DNA of 64,000 nt from Tatlockia sp. (GCA_013697725.1 JACCWI010000024.1:278705-342704); one strand, 5' to 3'. Positions 50,747-60,161 are shown, counted from the first letter of the stretch. Made by a program: numbers and translations. Notes: a model not told the origin generated them from the sequence alone.

Positions 50747-52138
50747 TTATTCTTCAATGATGTGGCAGTCTAGGCGATTATTTAATTTAAGCGCGCTCAC
50801 TTTCGGCTTAAAATTATTTAGGCTTTGAGCATTAGCTGATTTCTTTAGTTCTCTAATTAATTGTTTACGAAAGTCATGATAATCCACCTCGATTGCATGT
50901 CTAATGGATTGTTTAAAGCGCAAGCGCGTTTTTTTTATTTCCTTATCAATCTCATCGGGCAAATTACTAGGTCGAAGCAATTTCCCCGTAATAATTTGTG
51001 CGGCAATTTTCGCCTGATAATCAGCAAGTGGCCAAATGCAACCTTGCGGCTGAAATAAGCCAATAAAGTATAAATTTTTGAATTCAGGATGCATCATTTT
51101 TTTATATAAAGGGATTGATTTTAGATTGCTATAATCAAGCATGGCCTTAGGAAAAAAAGGAAAACTTATCTTATAACCAGTTGCAAAAATAACCACATCA
51201 AAATCTTCTTGATGGCCATTGATAAAATAAACCGTATTTCCTTCAAACTTTTCTATACCGCTTAGGGGCAAAACTTCTCCATGACGAATAAAATAAAGCA
51301 ATTCAGAGTTAATTGTGGGGTGAATTTCCAAAGGTTTACAATCAGGTTTTTGTAAATGATATTTAGCATAGCGTCCTTGAAGAATGCGAATGAAAAATCC
51401 CACTAAAATCTGTTTAAGCCAGTAGGGTAATTTTCTTATTATTGAAAACATAATATCCGTTGGTTTGCCAAATACAAATTTCGGGAAAATATGTTGTCCA
51501 CGACGCATACTGATGCAAGTTTTTGTAGCCACCCTCGCAACTTCAACTGCAATATCACAAGCCGAATTACCCCCTCCAACCACAAGCACTTTTTTATTCC
51601 TGAAAGGAGCTGCTTTTTTAAATTGATGCGCATGAAGCATAGTGCCACTAAACTTTCCTTCATAGCCAGGTATGACAGGATCCCAATGATGACCATTTGC
51701 AATTATTAAATAATCATAAATCGCTTCATGCTCACCTCGCTCATCACAATAAGTTAACAGCCATTTGTCATCATTTAAGGGGTTTACTTGTTTAATGACT
51801 GTATTGAATTGTATGTAAGCTCTAACTCCGAAATGGTCGGCATAGGCGTTAAAATATTTTAAAATTTGTTGATGCGAGGGGTAATCAGGGTAGTCCTCCG
51901 GCATTGGAAAATCTTCATACTCAGATAGCCGTTTTGAACTAATAATGTGGGTTGTCTCATAAACACTGGAATGAGAGTTTTCCTCATCAAAAACCCAATT
52001 TCCACCGAGTTGTTTATTTTGCTCAAAAACCACAAAATTGGTTAAACCTTCTTGCAATAAATTTTTTGCGGCAGTTAGCCCAGACGGTCCTGCACCGATA
52101 ATACAAATTCGGGGGGAAAGGTTAGAAGATTTTTTCAT
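50747..52138 (-). CDS. Flavin-containing monooxygenase-like protein
   Basis: 463-aa FAD- and NADPH-dependent oxygenase. The FAD fold begins CIIGAGPSGLTAAKNL (residues 13-28). The FMO fingerprint F-x-G-x3-H-x3-F is FSGTMLHAHQF (163-173), and the NADPH motif VVGGGNSACD lies at 187-196. VVIFATGYK marks the C-terminal FAD segment. These enzymes oxygenate sulfur or nitrogen substrates or perform Baeyer-Villiger reactions. It is convergent with the ABC-F gene with only 12 bases between them. Substrate unknown. Confidence 0.88.
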   Translation of the reverse strand: MKKSSNLSPRICIIGAGPSGLTAAKNLLQEGLTNFVVFEQNKQLGGNWVFDEENSHSSVYETTHIISSKRLSEYEDFPMPEDYPDYPSHQQILKYFNAYADHFGVRAYIQFNTVIKQVNPLNDDKWLLTYCDERGEHEAIYDYLIIANGHHWDPVIPGYEGKFSGTMLHAHQFKKAAPFRNKKVLVVGGGNSACDIAVEVARVATKTCISMRRGQHIFPKFVFGKPTDIMFSIIRKLPYWLKQILVGFFIRILQGRYAKYHLQKPDCKPLEIHPTINSELLYFIRHGEVLPLSGIEKFEGNTVYFINGHQEDFDVVIFATGYKISFPFFPKAMLDYSNLKSIPLYKKMMHPEFKNLYFIGLFQPQGCIWPLADYQAKIAAQIITGKLLRPSNLPDEIDKEIKKTRLRFKQSIRHAIEVDYHDFRKQLIRELKKSANAQSLNNFKPKVSALKLNNRLDCHIIEE

Positions 52139-52167
52139 AAGTGTTCAATAGACCTACAAATTACAAA

Positions 52168-52869
52168 TTATGGCCTTAAAGTCCTTTTAGCTAAATAATC
52201 TTTTTTTGAATAAGCAACCGCATCTAAAATATTATTAACCATTAATTGTTGAATCTCGACGTTTTTATCGATAGTAAAATGATTAACAGCAACTTTTTTA
52301 TAAGTATCCACATTTATATTGTTAATTTTAGTACTCGAAGGATCCATGGCCCTAACCAAAAGTCCGCTAAATAAAGGCACAAAAGAGGGTTTATAAATAT
52401 TAACAACCTGTTTAACATTTGGAGATACTTTTAAGGGAGATACAGCATCGACAGTTATAATTAAGGCAACGGGAATATGATATTTATTCAGATTTTGGGC
52501 AACTTTGATTTGTTCGTTTGCACCCAGGGAATGCCCAACTAAAACAATAGGGCCGGCTAATTGTTTCGTGCCGTAATTTTTAATAATAAATTTACTCAAG
52601 TCATTAGCTTTATACCATACTGTGCTCTCAGTTTTAATTTGATAGTTTCTTTCAAGCCTACGTTGAAGTTGATTCATTCCTGTACTAAAGATCCCCCCGA
52701 GTCCTCCACGCATTACAAAAACCTGAGCTTTTGAATGAAAGACGAAATTTTGATTTTTAGCAAGACTTTGAGTTCCTGCCAAATCAATACAAGCTGTCAA
52801 AAATAGAGAAGAAAAGAGCAAACTTGTAGACAAAAGAAGCTTTAATAATTTTTGATGGGGTCGACTCAT
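52168..52869 (-). CDS. Lipase-like alpha/beta-hydrolase lipoprotein
   Basis: 233 aa with a lipoprotein signal ending in LTAC (Cys27). The mature part has the alpha/beta-hydrolase nucleophile elbow VGHSLGANEQI (Ser114), preceded by IVLVGHS; an Asp in ITVDAVSP and a His in VNHFTID are candidates for the rest of the triad. It lies 29 bases upstream of the FMO gene on the same strand. It could be an envelope lipase, esterase or thioesterase; I cannot assign the substrate. Legionella has several lipases, but this is not one I know. Confidence 0.7.
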   Translation of the reverse strand: MSRPHQKLLKLLLSTSLLFSSLFLTACIDLAGTQSLAKNQNFVFHSKAQVFVMRGGLGGIFSTGMNQLQRRLERNYQIKTESTVWYKANDLSKFIIKNYGTKQLAGPIVLVGHSLGANEQIKVAQNLNKYHIPVALIITVDAVSPLKVSPNVKQVVNIYKPSFVPLFSGLLVRAMDPSSTKINNINVDTYKKVAVNHFTIDKNVEIQQLMVNNILDAVAYSKKDYLAKRTLRP

Positions 52870-53023
52870 ATTAACTCCTAAACTGCCTTATTCCAGAGAC
52901 ACCAAAAAAATCAGTATTTCAAATTAGCTTCGATGGTGATTCTTGTTTTTAGTATCTGATTCTACCTAAATTTGTAAAGGGATCAATCCGAGTTATTGTT
53001 TTTTTTATTTAAAACAGTATCAA

Positions 53024-53070
53024 GTGAGTTTGGCTAAAAATTTCGCCAAACTCACAGGAAATATTCCTGT
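53024..53070 (-). terminator. Hairpin pair downstream of the Gly-rich lipoprotein gene
   Basis: GTGAGTTTGGC (53024-53034) pairs exactly with GCCAAACTCAC (53045-53055); a second small stem ACAGGAA/TTCCTGT occupies 53054-53070. They follow the lipoprotein stop at 53100-53102 on the minus strand. No T tract follows, so confidence is moderate. Confidence 0.45.
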
Positions 53071-53099
53071 CATCATTTTAATTTCAAACTTGCCTGGAA

Positions 53100-53273
53100 T
53101 TAACGTCCACCATGACCGCCACCACCAGGCCCACCTGCGCCACCACCGCCTCCATAACCTTTATGGTTTTGAGTATCTGACTGAGGCGCTGTTTGAAGAG
53201 ACTCACAAGCAGTTAACAAAGTTGTAGTAGAAACAATTAAGGTGATAATTATTGCAATCCATTTATTTTTCAC
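53100..53273 (-). CDS. Small glycine-rich lipoprotein (57 aa)
   Basis: A gene of only 57 codons on the minus strand, starting with GTG and preceded by GGAGGT five bases upstream, an excellent ribosome-binding site. It encodes a basic N-terminus (KNKW), a hydrophobic segment, the lipobox LLTAC (Cys23), then a short Gln/Ser/Thr stretch and a glycine- and histidine-rich tail with GYGGGGGAGG and GGGGHGGR. It is predicted to be lipidated in the envelope. Small entericidin-like or Gly-rich surface lipoproteins look similar; no family can be named. It was found by translating the spacer, not from a long ORF. Confidence 0.6.
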   Translation of the reverse strand: MKNKWIAIIITLIVSTTTLLTACESLQTAPQSDTQNHKGYGGGGGAGGPGGGGHGGR

Positions 53274-53515
53274 GCTTTACCTCCAAGTTTATTAGATGTC
53301 ACCATTTCAATATACCTCTTTTATTGCAGCTAAGTGAACGTTTAGAGAGGATTATTTAAATCGCTAAAAATTAGGTATGGGGCTTAATCTTTAAAAATTT
53401 GACAGCAAAGCAACTGTCTACTAGCTTAGTAGTGCCTGCGAACTTTTTATATAAATATCTTTTCACAGGCGAAGAATAAAAAAGCATGGAGCTTTGATAA
53501 TACACGGAGGTTGTT

Positions 53516-53827
53516 ATGGATCTGAGTAAATTTGGTTTTTTTAACCAAAAAAAACGACATTGTAAAATAGAGCAGGAAAAAAATTTAAATTTACTTATTG
53601 CAAATATTAAGGATAGCAATTTAAAGAGAATGGCTTGCGTTAATTTACAACAAGAGCTACACCTGCTGACTGTTTGCAATTTAAGCAAGCAATCGAAAAT
53701 GAAACAAAAACGGTTGTCAATACGTTTAAAATTTAACCTGCGTAAACGTCGAGCAAAAAAAAGATTGGCTTTCCGTAATCACAATTTGCATGAAATTCAG
53801 AGCTCTAAACCTGGAATTTCACAATAA
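53516..53827 (+). CDS. Small highly basic hypothetical protein (103 aa)
   Basis: No family recognised. The ATG at 53516 has GGAGG five to six bases upstream, a near-ideal ribosome-binding site. The product is very rich in Lys, Arg and Asn, with KFNLRKRRAKKRLAFRN near the C-terminus and no membrane segment, so binding to nucleic acid or acidic membranes is possible. It lies opposite part of an antisense frame (53371-53688) that I take as spurious. Low but real coding signal. Confidence 0.55.
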   Translation: MDLSKFGFFNQKKRHCKIEQEKNLNLLIANIKDSNLKRMACVNLQQELHLLTVCNLSKQSKMKQKRLSIRLKFNLRKRRAKKRLAFRNHNLHEIQSSKPGISQ

Positions 53828-53884
53828 AATGCAGTAGTTCCCCTTCGAGGTAATTAAAAGGGGAGCTAAGCTCCGAATAGCTAT

Positions 53885-54037
53885 CTATCTACCTATTAAA
53901 ATAAAAATAGCCGAGAGCAAGGCTACAATTGCTATTAATACACTAGGTATAACCAGGCCTGGAGTTAATATGCTTAAAGCAAATAAGATTAAGAAAACAG
54001 CGAGAAGTATAAAACCAATGTTTCTGTTAAAGGTCAT
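53885..54037 (-). CDS. Small two-span membrane protein (50 aa)
   Basis: A gene of 50 codons found on the minus strand with AAGGA seven bases before the ATG. After MTFNRNIG come two hydrophobic segments joined by TPGLVIP: FILLAVFLILFALSIL and SVLIAIVALLSAIFILIG. The pattern resembles the small inner-membrane DUF3096-type proteins, but the match is by style only. It stands between the basic 103-aa gene and the pirin gene, on the opposite strand. No other gene is visible in 54038-54262. Confidence 0.55.
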   Translation of the reverse strand: MTFNRNIGFILLAVFLILFALSILTPGLVIPSVLIAIVALLSAIFILIGR

Positions 54038-54262
54038 AAAATAATCCTTAAATAGTTCGTAGAATAGCGTCCATAATACTGTGATGGCTTAAAGTTAGTT
54101 AGGAGAGGATTTAATTTACCCTGACTACCCTTCCTAGATTAGCCTGATTATTATTGATAAGTAAAGCCACGTATAAATCTCAAGGGATCTTAATTATCCA
54201 GGGAACTGTCTAAATTATAAGTTTTGAAGATAAAGTTTATTGAAAATAATGGAGGAGTATTA

Positions 54263-54970
54263 ATGATAATCATCCGTAAAGCGAAAGAACGGGGTCAAAC
54301 TATGCTCTCCTGGCTTGAAAGTTATCATAGTTTTTCCTTTTCTTCTTACTATGATCCAGAATTTATTGGGTTTGAATCGCTGCGTGTTATTAATGAAGAT
54401 CGAGTTCAACCTAGCGCAGGTTTTGACAGGCATAGTCATAAGGATATGGAAATTATTTCCTATGTTATTTCTGGAGCTATTGAACATAAAGACAGTTTAG
54501 GAAATGGTTCTTTGATTAAGCCTGGGGAGATCCAACGAATGTCAGCGGGGGCTGGTGTTGAACACAGTGAATTTAATCCCTCCAAAACTGAAATTTTACA
54601 TTTCTTACAAATTTGGATTTATCCTGGAAAACCATTATTAAAACCAGAATATGAGCAGAAAACTATTCAAAAAGAAACCAATAAATTAACGCTGATCGGA
54701 TCTTCCAATAAGATAAAAAATAGCGTTACAATTAATCAGGATGTTGAGTTATTTGTGGGCTATTTTGAACCAAATAAACTCTGTGTTTATCACTGCAAAC
54801 CCAATCGTCAAGGTTGGTTACAATTGATTAAAGGCAAACTAAAAGTGAATGGACAACAATTGTATCCTGGTGATGGCGCTGCAATAATAGATGAAAATAG
54901 GATTGATATTAACAGTTTGGAACGCTCTGAATTTTTGTTTTTCAATCTGGCAATTTTTAAAAAAACTTAG
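54263..54970 (+). CDS. Pirin family protein
   Basis: Bicupin of 235 aa; bacterial members (E. coli YhhW) act as quercetin dioxygenases. Metal-site residues are visible in FDRHSHKDMEIISYV (two His and Glu) and AGAGVEHSEFNP (the last His), with RMSAGAGVEHSE the family motif. The opening is IIRKAKERGQTMLSWLESYH with the conserved YHSFSFSSYYDPEF. GGAGGAG lies just upstream of the ATG at 54263; a longer frame from 54224 is not needed. The following small gene starts 11 bases later, so they are cotranscribed. Confidence 0.88.
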   Translation: MIIIRKAKERGQTMLSWLESYHSFSFSSYYDPEFIGFESLRVINEDRVQPSAGFDRHSHKDMEIISYVISGAIEHKDSLGNGSLIKPGEIQRMSAGAGVEHSEFNPSKTEILHFLQIWIYPGKPLLKPEYEQKTIQKETNKLTLIGSSNKIKNSVTINQDVELFVGYFEPNKLCVYHCKPNRQGWLQLIKGKLKVNGQQLYPGDGAAIIDENRIDINSLERSEFLFFNLAIFKKT

Positions 54971-54981
54971 GAGCTTTGGTA

Positions 54982-55254
54982 ATGGATGAAATTGATATTT
55001 TAAGTTTATATTATGACGAGATGAGAGCAAGAGGTGAAACCAGGGATAAAGTTTTTTTAAGCATTGATGAAGCAGCGCTTGCCAAACTTAATCAAAAATT
55101 TAAAACCTCAATTAGTTTAGAACAAGCTCATAAGTTAACTGATATTTGCATCGCCAATGAATGGTTAGAGCGCACTACAGCTGATCCTGGGCATCATTAT
55201 CTCTCGTTGACTGCAGCAGGTTTGCAAATAATTTTAGCAGCAAAATATCGCTAA
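54982..55254 (+). CDS. Small hypothetical protein (90 aa) behind the pirin gene
   Basis: 90 aa, starting at ATG 54982 with AGGAG eight bases upstream; a TTG at 54976 is less likely. The layout is helix (MDEIDILSLYYDEMRARGE), then a pattern typical of winged-helix folds (AHKLTDICIANEWLERTTAD then HHYLSLTAAGLQIILAAK). It may be a small DNA-binding regulator, but no family can be named. It shares a transcript with the pirin gene. Confidence 0.6.
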   Translation: MDEIDILSLYYDEMRARGETRDKVFLSIDEAALAKLNQKFKTSISLEQAHKLTDICIANEWLERTTADPGHHYLSLTAAGLQIILAAKYR

Positions 55255-55349
55255 ACCAAATCTAATGACCTTAGTTAACTAAGCTAATTGATTGGTTATA
55301 AAATTGAGGAGCTATGATTGAATTTTAGACTGCTTAACTGTCAATACTA

Positions 55350-56030
55350 TTAAGAGTTTTTTAAACGTTGCAAAAGTTCCAGAGCTGCTTGTTGCTCCGC
55401 TTTACGTCGATTAGGTCCTTTGCCCATCGTAAATTCTTTAAAGCCACTAACCTTACAGCTTATATAAAAAATCTGATCATGTTCATCACCTTCAACCTTT
55501 GTTAATTTGTATTCAGGAAGGGGTTTTTTACGGGCCTGTAAATACTCTTGTAATTGAGTTTTTGCATCTTTTAAATTGTTGTTTAAACATTCATCGGTTA
55601 GGCGGGAGCTAAATAGTTTTAAAATTAATTTTTTAGATTCTGCAATTCCACCATCTAAAAAAACAGCAGCAATTACAGCTTCTAAAGCATCTGCAAGGAT
55701 TGAGGCACGCCGAAAACCACCGCTTTTTAACTCTCCCGGACCTAAGTAGAGATAATCACCCAAGTCTATCTCAGCTGCAACTTCAGCCAACATTTCACCC
55801 TTGACTAGAAAAGCTCTCAGGCGGCTTAATTGTCCTTCACTTTGTTGCGGAAAGAGAGTAAATAAGGCGTCGGATATAATAAAGCTTAAAATAGAATCAC
55901 CTAGAAATTCAAAGCGTTCGTTATTTTCAAATCCAACGCTACAATGGGTTAGTGCTTGTTTTAAATAAGCAGGTTTTTTAAAATCATAACCTAAGCGATT
56001 AGAAAGACGTTTTAAATCAATTGGAACCAT
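55350..56030 (-). CDS. rnc: Ribonuclease III
   Basis: Double-stranded-RNA endonuclease that processes rRNA and mRNA. The catalytic signature NERFEFLGDSILSFIISDAL is intact, with the second acidic site in ILADALEAVIAAVFLDGG, and a dsRNA-binding domain follows (TQLQEYLQARKKPLPEY and RKAEQQAALELLQRL). 226 aa from the ATG at 56030. It lies at the end of the lepA-lepB-rnc cluster. Confidence 0.96.
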   Translation of the reverse strand: MVPIDLKRLSNRLGYDFKKPAYLKQALTHCSVGFENNERFEFLGDSILSFIISDALFTLFPQQSEGQLSRLRAFLVKGEMLAEVAAEIDLGDYLYLGPGELKSGGFRRASILADALEAVIAAVFLDGGIAESKKLILKLFSSRLTDECLNNNLKDAKTQLQEYLQARKKPLPEYKLTKVEGDEHDQIFYISCKVSGFKEFTMGKGPNRRKAEQQAALELLQRLKNS

Positions 56031-56095
56031 CAATGTATATCCAAAAACTGCTTAGGTTAAAACTTTGTGCCCCTATGGCAAAAATAGAAGCCCTT

Positions 56096-56851
56096 TTAAT
56101 TAATAAAATGTCCTATCCTTGACCAACGAATAGAGTCTGTTTTTCCATTCCAGCTCATCCATACTAATAAGGCTTTGCCACGTAGATTAGCGTCTTCGAC
56201 AAAACCCCAGAAGCGGCTATCCGCGCTATCATCACGATTATCGCCCATCATAAAATAATTTCCAGCAGGCACCACTACCTCAAAATCTTCAGAAGGTACA
56301 CCGGGTCTAATGTAGATATCGTGCTTAACCCCATTCAAATCTTCCTGGTATTTAGCCACAGCTTTGCCAGAACTTTCATCGGTAGTATATTCTAAAAAAG
56401 TCTGCTTCATTTCTTGGCCATTAATTGTCAAAATTTTATTATGATAAGAAATTTTGTCACCTGGAACGCCAATAGTACGTTTAATATAATCAAAATCAGG
56501 ATTGGGCGGCCAACGAAAAACCACGATCTGACCAGTTTTAGGGTTAGAAACAGGAATGACTTTCTTTTCCCATACAGGAAGTCTAAAACCGTATGAAAAT
56601 TTATTAACAGCGACAAAATCACCCACGTTTAAAGTGGGTTCTAAAGATCCTGAGGGAATTCTAAAAGGTTCCATAAGGAAAGATCTTAGTAAAAGTACTA
56701 AAAAAAATACTGGGAAAAAGGACCGTGAGTATTCAATCAATTTATTGGGTTTTTGGTCAGCAGTTCTTTTTTTAGACCAAAAAATGACATCCAACAGATA
56801 TATAATTCCGCTAACCAAAGACAAAATTACTAAAATCAAAGCAAAATTCAT
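56096..56851 (-). CDS. lepB: Signal peptidase I
   Basis: Removes signal peptides of exported proteins. It has two N-terminal membrane segments, then the catalytic Ser69 in FRIPSGSLEPT and Lys124 in FDYIKRTIGVPGDKI. The signature box MMGDNRDDSADSRFWGF confirms the type. Length 251 aa. It follows lepA and a strong 17-bp hairpin (56890-56926) and precedes rnc. Confidence 0.96.
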   Translation of the reverse strand: MNFALILVILSLVSGIIYLLDVIFWSKKRTADQKPNKLIEYSRSFFPVFFLVLLLRSFLMEPFRIPSGSLEPTLNVGDFVAVNKFSYGFRLPVWEKKVIPVSNPKTGQIVVFRWPPNPDFDYIKRTIGVPGDKISYHNKILTINGQEMKQTFLEYTTDESSGKAVAKYQEDLNGVKHDIYIRPGVPSEDFEVVVPAGNYFMMGDNRDDSADSRFWGFVEDANLRGKALLVWMSWNGKTDSIRWSRIGHFIN

Positions 56852-56889
56852 AATTAAGGTGTTCCCTATTAACTAACACATATTAATGT

Positions 56890-56926
56890 TTTAGCTCTAA
56901 TCAAACCACGTTTGATTAGAGCTAAA
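56890..56926. terminator. Perfect 17-bp hairpin between lepA and lepB
   Basis: TTTAGCTCTAATCAAAC (56890-56906) is followed by CAC and by its exact reverse complement (56910-56926). On the minus strand it lies between the lepA stop and the lepB start. There is no long T tract; the strong stem with a three-base loop suggests an intercistronic attenuator, a stability element or an RNase III processing site. Confidence 0.55.
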
Positions 56927-56990
56927 CAATTGTCTATCTAAATCCAAAAAGTCTTATTTTCTGATTACTGTTTAAACAAAAAATATTAAG

Positions 56991-58796
56991 TTATTTTTTC
57001 CTGTCTGTCTGAAAAACGGCCATGAACGCTTCTTGCGGGATTTCGACATGCCCTACTTGTTTCATTCGTTTTTTTCCGGCCTTTTGCTTTTCTAATAGCT
57101 TACGTTTTCGCGACACATCTCCACCATAGCATTTTGCTATCACATTTTTACGCAAGGCTTTGACAGTTTGTCTGGCGATTATATGACTCCCTAAAGCAGC
57201 TTGAATAGCTACATCAAACATTTGTCGGGGAATAAGTTCACGCATTTTCTCAACCAGTACTTTCCCGCGACTTTGAGCTGTATTTCTATGAATTATAAGA
57301 GCTAGAGCATCAACCCGCTCAGTGTTAATTAGCACATCCATTTTAACTAAATCAGCTTCTTCAAAACGTATAAAGCTGTAATCAAGGGAGGCGTAACCAC
57401 GACTGACCGACTTTAATCTATCAAAAAAATCAGAGACAACTTCACTCATGGGCAAATCATAGGTTACAGATACTTGTCGGCCGCTATAGAGCATAGAAAT
57501 TTGTACCCCGCGTCTTTCAATACAAAGCGTAATAATTTGTCCAAGATAATCTTGCGGTACTAAAATGTTTGCCCGCACAATTGGCTCAAACATTTGCTTA
57601 ATTTGTTGCTGAGGCGGTAATTGGGAAGGATTATCAATCATTAAGGTTTCATCTTTTGTATTGATAACCTGATAAACAACCGTAGGTGCAGTGGAAATCA
57701 AATCTAAATTGTACTCTCTCTCAAGTCTTTCTTGAACAATTTCCATGTGGAGCATGCCAAGAAATCCACAACGAAATCCAAATCCTAAGGCTTCAGACGA
57801 TTCAGGCTCATAAAATAATGAGGCATCATTTAGACTTAATTTAGCTAATGCTTCTCGAAAAGCTTCAAAATCATCTGCACTAATTGGGAAAAGGCCTGCA
57901 TAAACCTGAGGCTTAACTCGTTTAAATCCTGGTAATGGTCCAGAAGCCTGGTTTTTTTCAAGAGTTAAGGTATCACCAACCGGAGCACCTTGAATTTCTT
58001 TAATCCCGGCAACCAGATAACCCACCTCTCCTGCCTGGAGGATGTCTAATTTTGTTCTCTTAGGGGTAAAAACGCCGACTTGATCAATTTCATAAACACG
58101 ACCGGTTGACATTACTCGCATTTTATCGCCTTTGCGCATGGAGCCATTAGCGATGCGGACTAAGGAAACAACCCCTAAATAACTATCAAACCATGAATCA
58201 ATAATCAAGGCCTGTAGTGGTGCTTCTGAGTCACCCAAGGGTGGAGGAATTCGTGCGACTAAGGCCTCAAGAACATCTTCAACTCCTAACCCACTCTTTG
58301 CGCTTACATGAATCGCATCATGAGCTTCCAGACCAATAATATCTTCAATTTCCGCAATAACTCGCTCGGGCTCAGCTTGAGGTAAATCTATCTTGTTAAG
58401 GACTGGTAATATGGTTAAGGATTCTTCCAGTGCCGTATAACAAACAGCTACAGTTTGTGCTTCCACTCCTTGTGCGGCGTCGACTACAAGGATGGCACCT
58501 TCACAAGCTGCAAGTGAACGAGATACTTCATAGCTAAAATCCACATGGCCAGGTGTATCAATAAAATTTAATAAATAAGTTTTACCGTCACGTGCTTTAT
58601 AATTTAAGGAGACACTTTGAGCCTTAATAGTGATTCCTCGCTCCCGCTCAAGATCCATGGAATCCAGAACTTGCGCTGACATTTCACGATCAGTTAATCC
58701 ACCACAAAACTGAATAAACCGATCGGCTAGCGTCGATTTACCATGGTCAATATGGGCGATAATTGAAAAGTTACGGATACGCGTTAAATCACTCAA
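56991..58796 (-). CDS. lepA: Elongation factor 4 (LepA)
   Basis: Ribosomal translocase-like GTPase that back-translocates stalled ribosomes or aids 30S assembly. It has the G1 motif AHIDHGKST near residue 15, the G3 motif [14 protein letters not shown] and the LepA-specific C-terminal domain ([20 protein letters not shown]). Length 601 aa is normal. The only plausible start is TTG at 58796, since no ATG lies nearby. First gene of lepA-lepB-rnc. Confidence 0.96.
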   Translation of the reverse strand: MSDLTRIRNFSIIAHIDHGKSTLADRFIQFCGGLTDREMSAQVLDSMDLERERGITIKAQSVSLNYKARDGKTYLLNFIDTPGHVDFSYEVSRSLAACEGAILVVDAAQGVEAQTVAVCYTALEESLTILPVLNKIDLPQAEPERVIAEIEDIIGLEAHDAIHVSAKSGLGVEDVLEALVARIPPPLGDSEAPLQALIIDSWFDSYLGVVSLVRIANGSMRKGDKMRVMSTGRVYEIDQVGVFTPKRTKLDILQAGEVGYLVAGIKEIQGAPVGDTLTLEKNQASGPLPGFKRVKPQVYAGLFPISADDFEAFREALAKLSLNDASLFYEPESSEALGFGFRCGFLGMLHMEIVQERLEREYNLDLISTAPTVVYQVINTKDETLMIDNPSQLPPQQQIKQMFEPIVRANILVPQDYLGQIITLCIERRGVQISMLYSGRQVSVTYDLPMSEVVSDFFDRLKSVSRGYASLDYSFIRFEEADLVKMDVLINTERVDALALIIHRNTAQSRGKVLVEKMRELIPRQMFDVAIQAALGSHIIARQTVKALRKNVIAKCYGGDVSRKRKLLEKQKAGKKRMKQVGHVEIPQEAFMAVFQTDRKK

Positions 58797-59044
58797 CTGA
58801 TAAACCTATCGACAAATTTTGCTATTCTAACTTAATTCTCCTCTTGCAGAAAGCGGTCATTATGAATGAAGGGCATAAATTGTAGTTTGTAGTGCAAAGA
58901 TTACATTCTCCAGTTGTCTGGACTATCCAGCATGGAGTGGGAAAAGGTTTTTTGTTGACCTCGTCTTTAACTCTTTAAAAAATAACTGTCGTCTTTATTT
59001 CCAAGCAGATATAATCAGTTTATTAACTTCAGTTTGGATAAGCA

Positions 59045-60067
59045 ATGTATCGACTAAATACTCTTTGTTTAGGCCTTTTATTGGCATTAAATTCTTGTTT
59101 GGTATTCGCGGATTCCTCATTTTCTCAACGTGAGGACGTTAAAAATTTCATCAGCAAGATGGTCAAACAACATGGCTTTAAAAAATCTGAACTTATTAAA
59201 GTAATGAATGAGGTTCAACTTCAACCTAAAATTATTGAATCAATGAATAAACCCTATGAGAAAAAAACCTGGGATATTTATAAACAAATATTTTTAACTT
59301 CTGAACGGGTGCAGGCAGGTATGGAGTTTTGGCTTGCCAATTCTGCAGCGCTTGAAAAAGCAGAGCAGCAGTATGGTGTGCCCGCTAATATTATCGTTGC
59401 TATCATAGGTGTTGAAACACTGTATGGTAAACATCAAGGAAGCTATCGTGTCCTGGATGCCTTATCAACTCTAGCCTTTGATTACCCTAAACGCTCGACC
59501 TTCTTTTCCAAGGAATTAAGCGAATACCTGTTACTCTGCCGTGAACACAGTGTTCCACCTACACAATATCTAGGCTCGTATGCAGGTGCAATGGGTAAAC
59601 CTCAGTTTATGCCAAGCAGTTATCGATATTACGCCACTAATTTTAGTAGTGGCCCTAAAATTGATCTAATGAATGATAATGATGCAGTTATAGCCTCGGT
59701 TGCCAATTATATACACAAAAATGGCTGGAAAATGAACCAAGGTATTGCCCAACCCGCAGAAGTTTTAGGTGCCGGCTATAGAACAATAAAAACTGCAGAA
59801 AAAAAAGCAAATTATCAGTTTCAGCAATTGAAAAAAATGGGAATTAAACCCTTAACTGCAGCGTTAAACGTACCTACCAAAGTAGGGTTGATCGAATTGA
59901 AGACTCAAACTGGCCAAGAATTTTGGCTAGCCTATCCTAATTTTTATGTAATAACCCGTTACAATTCTAGCCCACAATATGCTATGGCGGTGTTTCTTTT
60001 ATCTCAACAATTAAAAAGTCATTGGGCAAAAACCGCGACTAAAGATAAAAAGTTCGCCTATGTTTAA
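59045..60067 (+). CDS. mltB: Membrane-associated lytic murein transglycosylase B
   Basis: Peptidoglycan-cleaving enzyme of family 3 lytic transglycosylases, 340 aa. Catalytic Glu124 lies in IIGVETLYGKHQG; YAGAMGKPQFMPSSYRYYA and ANYIHKNGWKMNQGIAQPAE are further signatures. The N-terminal signal sequence ends either at the lipobox-like ALNSC or after VFA, so lipidation is uncertain. The ATG is at 59045. It precedes gspL by 94 bases, with a hairpin between them. Confidence 0.93.
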   Translation: MYRLNTLCLGLLLALNSCLVFADSSFSQREDVKNFISKMVKQHGFKKSELIKVMNEVQLQPKIIESMNKPYEKKTWDIYKQIFLTSERVQAGMEFWLANSAALEKAEQQYGVPANIIVAIIGVETLYGKHQGSYRVLDALSTLAFDYPKRSTFFSKELSEYLLLCREHSVPPTQYLGSYAGAMGKPQFMPSSYRYYATNFSSGPKIDLMNDNDAVIASVANYIHKNGWKMNQGIAQPAEVLGAGYRTIKTAEKKANYQFQQLKKMGIKPLTAALNVPTKVGLIELKTQTGQEFWLAYPNFYVITRYNSSPQYAMAVFLLSQQLKSHWAKTATKDKKFAYV

Positions 60068-60080
60068 ATTTCAATAATAG

Positions 60081-60111
60081 CTGAGGTGAAAATAAATAAT
60101 TTTCATTTCAG
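60081..60111 (+). terminator. Hairpin after mltB
   Basis: CTGAGGTGAAAAT (60081-60093) pairs with ATTTTCATTTCAG (60099-60111) with two G-U pairs and a five-base loop. No T tract follows. It separates mltB from gspL. Confidence 0.4.
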
Positions 60112-60161
60112 CAGTAGAAATTTGCTTTCATCGCTCAAGCTTTATTGTAAAGGATATCAAT

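Noticed and set aside
53024..53227. His-rich 67-aa plus-strand frame
   Set aside because: Its His-rich part is the antisense of the glycine codons of the minus-strand lipoprotein.
53371..53688. 105-aa minus-strand frame with many Ser and Cys
   Set aside because: Antisense to the 103-aa gene, which has the better ribosome-binding site.
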